Origin: Clytia hemisphaerica
Lineage: Eukaryota; Cnidaria; Hydrozoa; Leptothecata; Clytiidae
Length of the DNA stretch: 64,000 nucleotides
Assembly: GCA_902728285.1 (NCBI GenBank)
Contig: CACVBU010000758.1
Coordinates: 186,001-250,000, forward strand
Reading direction: 5' to 3'
Shown here: piece by piece, positions 22,601-34,600 of the stretch
Position numbering within the stretch: the stretch's first letter is position 1
Layout of the letters: every line of letters starts with the position of its first letter
The notes under the pieces: generated by a model
What the model was told of the DNA's origin: nothing
Databases searched by the model: none
What the model saw: only the letters and a program-made list of their open reading frames with translations
Made by a program: the position numbers and the translations under genes

Positions 22601-25600
22601 GCTCTTAAATCTGTTTAAGTTAAGCAAGTATATTGTTTTAATATTTCAATTTTAAAATACCAGGGCTTGTTGGTCCCATGTGACTTGATGGGTGCATGGA
22701 ATGGTGTCCTTGCATTGGTCCGCCCGAACCACCCATGTGAGGTGGGGCGTAATCAGGATGCATCGGGTGTTGACCTGAAGGTGATAATGGATCGTGGTGC
22801 GGGTGTTTATTGCCACCACTCGGCCCATGTTGATGCATAGAAGACATTCCTTGAATGGGCGCCATTTGTTGAGAACGCCCATCATCGTGAATAGGTGAGC
22901 GACTCAACTCTTGTTTTAAGTGTGGCGGATACATTGGGCGGTAATTGGCGAGGTCGGGTGGCATTCCTTGCGGACCTTGAATTGAGGAAATGAGAGAAAA
23001 GCATAGTGTTTCGAATCAAACTCCAAGGAAAACCCATCAGGTGACAACTTAAAAACAGCTACAGCAAGCTCTCTCTAATTCGAACCTCATTTATTCAATT
23101 TTTTCTGTAATTCGAGTTAAAATATTGTTCTCCTCAGACAGATAGTGAGTGGTGTAAATAACTCTGTGTTATGTTATATAATCTTTATTTAATTCGAAGG
23201 TGATTGGTTCGAATCGGAGAGAATTAACTGTAGCTGCAATCATAACTTCCAGAACCCCTAAATCTACGAATTTGCCTTGACCAGTTGCCTAGATCAGTAC
23301 TGAAGAAGAAAAACTTACTATATTGAAATTTCTTTTCCCAAAGTTCCATTCTGGAGTCTTCAATATTTTTTCAAAGTTCAAGATGTATACATTTTAGAAA
23401 GTAGAGTACAATATGTAGAATTAGTCCTATCTTTTTCACCCCCTTTTTGATTAAAATAGATAGAGACAAATTTAAGAAAAGATTTTAATGAAAAAAGAGC
23501 TGATAATTATTTTAGAGAGAGTTCATTTTATTATTAAGTGAAAGATAACATTTTATATTATACTTCTCTCCCATTTTGAGATGGAGATTTAATATTCTTA
23601 GAGAGTTTTTTTTTTCGATTTATAGTTCGAGGTGAAAGTAACCAACCAGCCTCAAGTATCAATGTTTCAGTAGCTATGATGAAGCCGGCCTGAGGGGCGG
23701 ATAAGAGAGTCAAGGGTGCCGTTGCCACCATTTTGGCGAGGGCAAACTGTTGTAGAGGGTACTGAGTTTACATCTGGGGGGTATATCCCCGAGTGCATAA
23801 GTGTATTTGGTGTTTAAGCCTGTTTAAAACGAAAATTTTTATCCCTTTTGATGTATAAATTTTTACGTCTTTTGCCCCTTTAATATAAAGAAATTCGCGT
23901 TCACAACTTAAAAGAGATCACCTAAAATATTTTCTCGGCTAGGGGTCATCTTAAAAAAATGAACTTTATATTCAGGTTTTATAGAACGACACAATGGTCT
24001 AAATAAATTTCTACCCCCCCCCCCTTTTCTTATTTGACCCCCCCTTTCTTACCCCCCTACATTTCCACCCCCCCTACATTTCCAATTTCCATCCCCCAGT
24101 TTTTTTCAGTGAATCTTGGAACCCCCTACAATAGTCCCGCTGCTGAGGTCGATAAATGTTTCATTTCGTGACACACATCTTAGAACTAACTTTTTTTGGT
24201 GGAAACTCGCGAATTAGTATATGTAGATTCCAAAATCAAAAAGTTTCCACGATATTATCGTGCAAGTAACGAGTAATTGGCGATTTTTTGCGTTTCCAGG
24301 CAAAATTGCAAGGCCTGGAAATTCATGATTTTCGGGGGGTCTTCAAATTTAAGACCTATGAAAGAGCTCTTCAAACTGAGCAAAAAAGTGTATTACACCA
24401 AAGTCCCAACTTCTCTAGATCAAAAGTTATGGGCCTATTTGTGGTCAAAAACTGATGGAAAACAGGGAATTTCCCCACAATCTGCATTAATTTATGCAAA
24501 ATTAAACACCTTTTTGACCATGAATTTCCAGGCCTTGCAATTTTGCCTGGAAACGCAAAAAATCGCCAATTACTCGTTACTTGCACGATAATATCGTGTA
24601 AACTTTTTGATTTTGGAATCTATATATACTAATTCGTGAGTTTCCACCAAAAAAAGTTAGTTCTAAGATGTGTGTCACGAAAATTGTTTTCTAGCCACTT
24701 TTTTCGATCTCAGCAGCGGGACTACAAAGGCCCTCCAAAAGATGGCACCCCGCTATTAAAAAAGGGGGTGTGAACTATGTGATCATCAAAGAATATCAAT
24801 GAATAATTGAAACCAACACTCTCTTTCTTTCCAATTCCTATACTTTCCACATCACTCAGAACCCGAATCTGTGATCGCCATCATATCTTATCTTGACAAG
24901 ATGATCGACGCCATAGCTTTCAAGAAAGCGTATTATAGCTTTTTTCCGTAGAATTGTTTAAAAAATAATGAAAAAGATGGCCATTTGATGGCCAATGTTG
25001 ATGATGTTATTTTTGTACATGAAGACCCTACACTTCATTTTGGAAAATGGTATCATATAAGGTAAAAAATTTCTTAAAATACTTTTTTGAACTTTAATAA
25101 TTCTTGGGTTATCATACTTTAGATGGGAATGTTTGAATTATTTCTGTACGTTCAAATGATCATTCTTCACATATATTTATTTTAAACTAAATTAGAATAA
25201 TGTATTTCACTTTTCAACCGCCGAAACTTCCACCAAACTCATAATTAGAACTCGAATCCCCTTTATAATTCGATATTCCCTATGTAAGTTCGAATTAGGG
25301 AGGAACCAATAACTCGTACTTACCTCTGTATGGGTGTGGGCCGCCCCCTATATCACGTGATTTATAATCTTCCATTGTTGGACTCATAGAATTGCTTTGA
25401 TCTGGAGAAAATATCGAGAAAAAGAAAATCATTGTTATGATATACACTGCTATATGCAATGACTTGACAAACTTACGTATTTCTATCTAGTTTTTTTTCA
25501 ACCCAATTTATCATTTTCAACCAATCACAGCTGTTTTAAAAGTGACGTAAGCTAAGGAAATTGTCGGGGTACATTATTTGCATAGTTATTTTGTACCAAG

Positions 25601-28600
25601 TAATTAATTTAAATATTACTCGAACCCAGCCTCCTTCCCTTCACACACCAATGGTTTTTGGATACAAAAGACCATAGTAGAGTAGGTCATGAATGAAAGT
25701 CCCTATGAACTAATTTAGGATACTATAAAAAGCCTATTCATGATATGCACCACTGGGGAGTCTTTTTCTTTTTCTTTTTTCACCCAATACGTCACTTTTT
25801 CTATTGTTTAAATGACGCATTGGGTGGAAAATTTTAAAAGTTCTCAGAAGACTCTCCAGTGGTGCATATCATGAGAATATAATAAGGTGTTCAAGGCAAC
25901 CTCCGCGCACTAAACTTATTATTTTTACACGAACATCGAAAGAAGAATCCAAAGACATATCTAAATTTCAAATGAAAAAAAACAACTAAGAAGGCCTGAA
26001 AATGAGAAAAATGGATTAAAAGTTTCACTCAAATAATATTGGCCTCCAGTTTTCTTTGTCATTTTCGAGGCTGCGGTTACAAAATAATCTTTAAAAGAAA
26101 GTTGGAAAAAGAGACAAAAATAATTTTTCATTTTTCTTTTTTCTTTTGTATTGTTTTAAAGGATAGACCTAAGGCTAATGTAAGGCGACGGAGAATTTAG
26201 TTTTTGAGCTTTGAGATTCCTAGAATCTCATGTACCCAAAAAATGTGAAAAGGATTCAATAAATTTAGAATCATTTGATAGTAAGCTCGGGCTTTTAAAA
26301 CAACCTTTTCAGACTACTTGGTCTAGATTGCGTTCATTCTCGAACATTATCATAAGTATTATAAATGCTCTATTACTGTAGATTGTATCGATCGTAAATT
26401 TCTTTACCCATTTTTTCTTTCCCATTTTTGCCTGTAATGTCAGTCTTTGACCTGACCCATAAAAATCTTTGTCAGAACTTTGTAGCCGACCCTCATAGAA
26501 AAAATAACTTTAAGGAAAGTTTATTGATTGTGCCATAGGAAAAATGTGAAGGATGGAAAAGGTTTTTAAGGTTCAAGCCCTACTGATAATATGCAGGTTT
26601 TCGTGTGTGAGGGGCTACCGAGGATCTTAAATGGTGCGCCGTTGAGGTTAGAAAAACGACCCTAAGTGGGACTAGTTTTTAAGTAATTTGCCAAAATTAG
26701 CGAAAAAGGTGACCCTGAATGGCACTGAAATTCCCAAAATGTCTCAAAATTTTCCACTTTCTTCCGAAATTCCCCCGAAAAGGTACCCTACGAGGGACTG
26801 ATTTTCCATTTTAGTGTTTTTGTGACCCTGTCTGGGACTGAAAAAAGGTACCCTGACCAGCGACACATTTCCATACCGCTTTTTGCCCAAGTACTTCCCT
26901 CAGACAGTAATACCAGGAGAAAAGTTAGAGTTTTTAGACTATGTATTTAAAAAGTAAGAAATGGAGAAACATTTTACCTGAGGGGTGTGCGTTCAATGAG
27001 AGTGAAGATAGATCTAAAAAGATAACAAAATAATATACGCACAAGTTTTATCAAGTCTTTTAGGGACTGTTTATATGGAGACAGGCTAGCCCGGCCTGGA
27101 TGGATTTTCGAATTTTATTTTTGACGAATCAAATGCGTAGATCATGTGACATTCGAAAGTCTATCCAACCTAATCAAGCTGGGCCAGCCAGCCTCCGATT
27201 ACCTAAATTGTTGTTTGAACTCAACATAAAAGAGCTTTAAGACATTAAATGACAATTTTTTTACTGATGATGGTACTCTGTTGAGGCGCGTTTAGAATAA
27301 TAAATTTCAAAAATGAACCAAAAGCAGCTTCTGTTATCTAATCTTTTATTGAAGATGTATGGAAGGATTTATTTATTTAATTCAATGATAAGTATTCCAG
27401 ACTAGGAGCGTGGTGGCAGAACATAGCTTCAGCCAGGTTTCTAGCTCCCCCCAACAAAGTAAGGTCCCCCCAACAATTTAGCTCCCCCCAAAAAATTGCC
27501 TTGTGCTAGGTCCCCTAACACTTCAGGTCCCAAGATAAACTAAAACAAAAACATTGTTCTCCCGTACCCGTAGAGAGAAGTCAATAAAAAATATATGCGA
27601 CTACAGTACTGATAAATGAAAACTAAATTTTACTTGTTTTAATATTTATGTTTACAAATCTTTTGCTTTTTATAATTGATTTAATAGTAAGATAAGAGAT
27701 CTTTTGAATTTAGCTGAACAGCCCCCAAAGTCTCAGTCAGACCATCTAGGCTCCCCCCCCCAACAATCTAGGTCCCCCCAAATATTTTGGTAATTTTAGC
27801 CCCCAGGCTCTTTAAAGGCCAAAATATTTCTTAGCCCCCCCCCCAAAAAAAATAGGGGGGCTGAAGCTATGCAGAAGCGCTAGAGTGAGCAACTGCCGCT
27901 GAAGCACACAATCACAAATTTCGTCACTCCTTCTCTTGCTGACACCACACAAATAGTAGTTTTTTTCCTAAGAAGTAAAAATTATTAGAATAAGTTTAGT
28001 GCTCGCTTCGCCCGATTTCTACTGAGGGGCGCCAAAATTCTGAATATGAATGAGAACGTATCTACCCACTTAGCCCTCATTTTGGTCGCACCACCATGCT
28101 ACTACTGCTAAAGACTAGAAGGTATTAAGCCCGGGGGGGGGCACTTTGGCAAAAAGGTGATAAGTATGTGCGAGCCATAAAAGTACCCTTTTTCATACCT
28201 CAAAAATCACTCAAAAGGGTATAAATTCGTAGGTAAGTCTCTCAAAGGGACCCAAAACATTTAAAACTGAAAATTTTCTTCTCAAAGGGTCACGATTTTC
28301 GACAATTTTTGGAAAAATCGCCCAAAATTTTGACAAAAATCTCTCAAAAGGTCCATTCTTGATTAGAAGTGCGATCTTCTGATCCATTGATTTTTTGACG
28401 GGGCCAATATAATCCTCACTGTAGAGTGGTGTCAGGGGTGTCAGAGGAGGCAACACTGTCCCCAGCGGGGCGTCGAAAGACAAAGGGGACAAAAAGGCAC
28501 CTCTGATCACTAATTTTGGCAACCCTTTGTATTTTACACCTTAAAATAAGCAGTGTTCCCAAAAATATTCGTGCTAAAGATTTAACTTTAAATAGGGGGA

Positions 28601-31600
28601 GAAACTTCCAGAAATGCCTCTCAAGCTTGGGTCAACCCATCACGCTAATGGTTCCTCACTGGGTTTACTGAATAAAATAAAACGTTTTCCTGCGTTTTCA
28701 TAAAAGTATCATAAACTGTAATTCCAAAGTTTTACCCAAAGAAATTCAACACTCATGAATGAACACGTTTTATCCTTACCAAAGACTTGTACGAGAAGAC
28801 TCAAATCCATCTCAAACAAAAAAAGTTCCTTTCGTAGTGTTGTTGAAAACTAAGAAGAAATTTCTTTTTCTATGTATAAAATAATAATTTGAAAAGAAAA
28901 AGTTCTTTTGTAATAATAGTGTTGTGTTGATTGTAATATCTTATATACTATTTATTTTGTTCTTTTTAATTCCCTAAAAAGAAAGATCTATAGTGTTCTG
29001 GTGTGCTTACAAAAATTTATTTCCTCTACTCTAAACTCCAAACAACCATATTTCATATACACGTTTTTTATAAGAACAAACTATATAAGAACATAAATTC
29101 TCAAAAAATGACGAAAATAAGAACATGTTAAGAACATTTTTAGGCTTAAAACCCGAAAAATTAAGAACATCTGGAGGCAGCAAAAATTTTGGATGTTTTT
29201 ATATAAAAACGTATAGCCGATTTTTATTACTATGACCCATACACACTGCTTTCAACTCAGCAATAACAGGTTCAACAATGTTCTAAACAATTCTTATTTT
29301 GTGAAAATGTTGAGCCTAATTGTTCTCATAAAATTGTATTGTAGAGTGCACAAATTTACCCCAACTTTACCCTCATTGTAAGAGCCCAAAACTGAAGAGT
29401 AAGGAGAGAGTGGACAAACCTTTTCAAGCAAAAAATAATTCTTGAAAATGTGTGGGTACCTCCTGAAAAATTAGCAGAAACATCCTTAGAAAAGTTCTTT
29501 TTCATACCTTAAAAGTGAGAGTGGACGAATTTAAACCATTTTTTTATACCCCATGGCAATTTAGAATAATTTTTTACCCCTGGAAAAAAACATTCCTTAG
29601 ACCCCCTGGAAATACTTCATTGGGTTACCCCTTGGAAAAATTTGTCTATCACCAATGAAAAAACTCAGCTTAAAATTCAAGATAAAGCTAAACATCTCTA
29701 CAACAAGATTTAACTTCGACAAGCCGCAGTAAAAAAACTTTGAAAGTAAAATGAAAGATACATTTATTCAAGATTTTATGAAGCAAAATGGTGCCTTATG
29801 GAAGCTGCGAGAGCCGAACACAATCTTTGTGGAGGTTGTATATAAATGTGTCAGCTATTCAACAAGATGGCTCCAACACTGGCTCCAGCACTCATTTTCA
29901 TGCAAAAAAACTTCAATTTGTTTGAAAAAATATCATGTCAAAATAAATTAATCATGCTGAACCGTGCAGACAGCCAATGAAAATCAAGAGATTTTGAATT
30001 CAAGAAAGAAGTTTATACATTAATGGATGGAACATAAAAAATTTACGACTTCAAAAGTAAGGAGTTATCCTCAGAAGGTTTTTGTTATAAGAACTACAAA
30101 TTCTTATGAATTAAATTATGATATTCTTGTGCAATACGATTTCTTTTAAAATTGTTCCAAATAACTAGCAGTAAACTGTGCCAAAATCTGCGAATATTTA
30201 TTGGAAGCATTAATATCCAAAAAGAAGATATTTTATGCCATCGCATGGGTCCTTTTACAAAAAAACATATGAAATAACTTTTTCTTACGAAAAGTTTTGA
30301 CTTGCTAGCTACTGTAAATGTTTTCATAATATCGATAAACAATCAAAGTCAATTTGTCTCATCACGCCATCGACTAAATAGTTAAAAGTCTGGCAGACAT
30401 ATTGACCAGATTTTAAACAAAAGAACAAGAGAGGTTTAGCTTTGTGCTATCTTTGTGGAGTATTATTAATCAGAATTTTGACACTGCCTTTCATATTGCT
30501 GTAGTACACGCTTTTTCTTTTGTAAGAATATTCATGATGAAATTGGCCAAAAGATTAAGAATATGCTGAGACTACCACCATCATGGAATTTGGAAGCAGA
30601 ACCTATTAAAGAATATCATTTTTAGAAAAAATGCTCTGTAAATTGCCAAGTATCCACCAGCAATGCTAAAAGCTTTAACAAAAATGCTAATTTTTAGCTT
30701 GAGGTATGTATTACATGCTAGATTTTGGCTGGGATTGGATCCTAACCTAAGAATACAGTAAGAATATTTTAGGATGATTTTTCTCAAAAATTTAAGAATA
30801 TTCATGATAAAATGGAAAAACACCATTCTAACAAAAAAGCGTGTATTATCCAAAGATATAGTTTTCTTTCCAATGTCCAATATTTCTAATCCGTAGGATC
30901 AACTACACGTTTTTTTATTTTTAATAAACTAGTTTTACCAAGCAGCCTCAATGTTTCTTAATAAATCGGCCTTTTAAGCCTTAAATGTTTCTTACATGTT
31001 TCTAAACTTTTTGACATAATCAGCCTCATGGAAGGCTGGATTGGAATGGAAGGTTCATAAAAGAAACCGAATTAAAAAAAGTTATTTTCTCATTCTCAGC
31101 CTCACCATGTTTCTTAGATGTTTCTTAGTTTTTAGGCATTCTGAGCCTCATGTTTCTTAAAAGTGTGTTTCTTAAAAAAAAAAAAAAACGTGTAAGTCTT
31201 CTTTTAGGCAATTAGGAGATTTCAATCATAGAATCACGCCTACGACGCTTAAAAGTTATAACAGAAAAATGTTCTCCGGATATTTTCTCCAAAAAAAACT
31301 GTTGCAATTCTCTTACCCCAGAAATAGAAGCTCGTTAAATGCACTTCAAAAATTTAATTGAAAAATCATCATCATTTTTTGAAGTTACTAATCATACCAA
31401 CTGAAGTATTATAAAATCGAGATTTGCATAAACTTCATGAAGTTTGTATTAAAAAAGGGTTCATTGATGGAAATATATTTTGTCTAGAGTTTAGTACGAA
31501 TAAGAAGTTTGTTTTCTGTGAATCTAAAGTAGTGTGACGTTTTTATAATTGAATTAAACATCAAAATGTTCAGGGGAAAAGATCAGAAGATATTACCTTG

Positions 31601-34600
31601 ATTTACACCTGAATCATTTATTACAAATCTTTTCTTTATAAGAACGTCTAACATCTTCAAGCAGGTGTTCATAATATTTTGAGTTTTAACATTAAAATGT
31701 TCTTGTTATCACCATCTTGTAAGTAGTTTTGGGTATTTTACTAAGAAATTGGGTGTTTTAGGGTTTTATTCCTAAATTCTTAACTTTCTTTTGATATTTT
31801 AGTCGTGTTCTCATATAGTTTGTTCTTATAAAAAACCGCGTAGTACTTTTTGAATTTCTTTAAATTATAAACCTACATGGCTAGACTTTCAGGAGCCTTG
31901 CTTTAACAAATATTCCCCTCAAAATTATATTTAACAAACGATTTTTATATTGACAATTTCTTGAATTCGATTTCGGAGAGTATGGGTTTTTTTTGGGGAA
32001 ACTAAAGTAAGAATCTACAGTGTGCCCCCAAAAAGTGGACAAATCTTTATATAAAGTAAAATCCTCAAAAGTCATTACCTAAACTGGGCTTAAAATAATT
32101 GTAAGATATTAAATTGAATAGGTTTTTAAGATCGAAAAAACAAGTATATACAAATTATAAAACTTGAGATAAATTATGAGGATTTTACTTTGTATAAAAA
32201 TTTATCCGCTTTTTTGGGACCCACTGTAGTCCTTCAGGGCCGGCGAATCAATTTTGAAAGTGGAGGGGCCAAATAGTAAGTGTCTAAGGAGGCGCCACCA
32301 TGGTTGGCGCCGACGGGCCTTTCTTAGCAAAAAAGTGGGGGGGGCCCTGTCCTTACAGTATCGGAAGTGTCGGTTTGTATTGAAAATGACTGTTGATTTC
32401 CGATCTTATACTTCAGACCGGTAGACGTAGGCAATTAGGTAAAAATGGTAACAGGTATTTCACCATATCAATGCATTACTAGGTCAGTGTGGAAATCACA
32501 CTGAACGACCGCCGGCAAAAAAATGATCGTAGCAACGCTACCATTTTAAATAGATAAAACTCGATTATTAATTTTGAAACGAAAAAATGTATACGGTAAG
32601 TACTAAATTGATCGAGTCAAGCGAAATCAAAAGATAATGGCCGTCAAATAAGTAGTGAGCCCAATCAAAACGAGATTAGAAGACTAAAGTGAAAAAACCA
32701 GCCTCCGGCGGTCGATAAAGGCAGCTTTTTAAGGTCAATTTTTTCCATTTTGAAAATATTGATTTTCAAATTTTAACGATATCGTTTAACTGATAACTTA
32801 AAAATAAATAATGACAGGGGTCCATAGTTTTCATATTAAAAGACAAAGACAATTTTGTCCGAAACATCAATCAACCTTTGATTCGGACATTGGTACCAAA
32901 AGTATCAAAAGTGTCAATGAAAGTTGCATCCAAAGCCATCATAAATTTGGCAGTTTGGTTGAGATTTTTTAGAGAAGTTTTGTAGTTGTGGATGTCTGTA
33001 GTTTTTTTTTTTCTGGAAAGACCAATATTTGCAATTAAAAGGATTGAAAACCGACATACCTGGTGAAACGACACGTTCATAGTGGAATGGATTAATACAA
33101 ACACTTTCACACTTCAGATCGAATGCAAATTGACAAAATGCTGCTTGTTTTAATTCGTTCTTATGTAGGTCTGGCCATCTCCATATCCTAAAAAAACAGA
33201 AAAAAAGAAAAATTGAAAAACATAATAAATACATGACATTTTACAGGTTTATATACTTGTCTCAACCCCCACATACCTTTCTCCCCAGATGACCCACTAA
33301 GATAAGTGGACGCGTCGAAACTGATGTGACATTTAAAATCTTTTGATTTTTCGTCAAACGGTATATATTTTTAACCCCTTTAACCTCCACCATAGCGAGC
33401 ACCTCACCAATAACCGGGATTTTTCATTCCGTTTCTTAGTGAGTTGCACTTTGACGATTTTTGAAAAATAGAAGCCTTTCAAATGCTCTGACCACTGATC
33501 TTTATATGTCCCTGGACCAAGTTACTCAATCCTAGCCAGACAAAAATTTTTGATCGGAGTTTTTTTGAAATTGGTACCCTAATGGCGGCATACTCAATAG
33601 CGGTGAAAATGCATCGAGAGCGCTAGATCTATTTTTCCTCAAATACTTTTGGTGATGTAGCGCCGTTAGACGTTAATTTTTAACATTGAAATGGCTTCTT
33701 TTCGGGTACCAATTCCAAAAAAAACTCCGATCAAAGATATAGCTTGGTCCAGGAATATATAAAGGTCGGTAGCTCTGACTCAAATTCGATTTTTTCCCTA
33801 CTGCAAGAGCTTCGAAAGTTTAAAGTGGCGTCAAAAAAGACACAAAGTAGAATAAACGTTACTGCGTAGAAAAAAGCTGTAACGTCTAGTAAAGGCTATC
33901 TTCACCAGAATTTTTCTAACACTAAAATATTTTCAATCAAGTTTGTGTTTACTCATCTGTTGACAGAGGTCGATAGTACCTTAAAGTATCAGAGCGATCA
34001 TATGAAATCATGAAATATCAAAAGTCAAAAAAATTCACACGCAAGATAACAAAAGTAAAATATGTTCCAATATGAAATGTCAATTATAATTATCTTAAAA
34101 TATGCAGAATGAATTCGAATTAGATCTAGGTATGTAGACAAGTTCATCAAATTGAAATCGTTTTAAGAAAACCAGTATCTATTACACGAAATCTCTATAG
34201 TATTTTTTAGTATACTTATTTTCTAGATCAGACATCTTATATCTAAGACTACAAATATTCAAGGGTAAGTGGAAAAACGAAAACAGAATAATAATAGTCT
34301 TTAAAGTCATCAGACAATAGCAAGGTGTGGTTTCTGGCTTATATATTTGAGTAAAAGGCAATTATATAATCTTAAAAACAGTACAAGTTTTGTCTACGTT
34401 AGTAAGGAATAAATTATTTTTGCTTTTTACAATAAATATCTGTCAGAGCCAGAGGAGCAAAACTATAAAATGCAATTTCGTTTATTAAACCAAATGATCG
34501 CATGCGTACTTTTAGGCACTCTGTGTGGAGAAACATGATACGAAGGAAATTCATCTTCTATAAGGTTATCATGTCATTATTACTTGGAGTCATTTATATT

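Larger units (their letters stand above)
27014..33059. other. SMAD4 intron 2, long and repeat-rich
   Basis: Contents: a short inverted pair near 27060-27210; an inverted-repeat element at about 27425-27880 whose ends share ATAGCTTCAGC and GCTGAAGCTAT; a family H copy at about 28125-28520; several TA-flanked CACGTTTTTT-family MITEs (29056-29342, 30507-30843, 31618-31843); and a TACAGTG element at 32018-32226. A possible alternative first exon lies at 28780-28810. No other gene was recognised. Confidence 0.5.
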
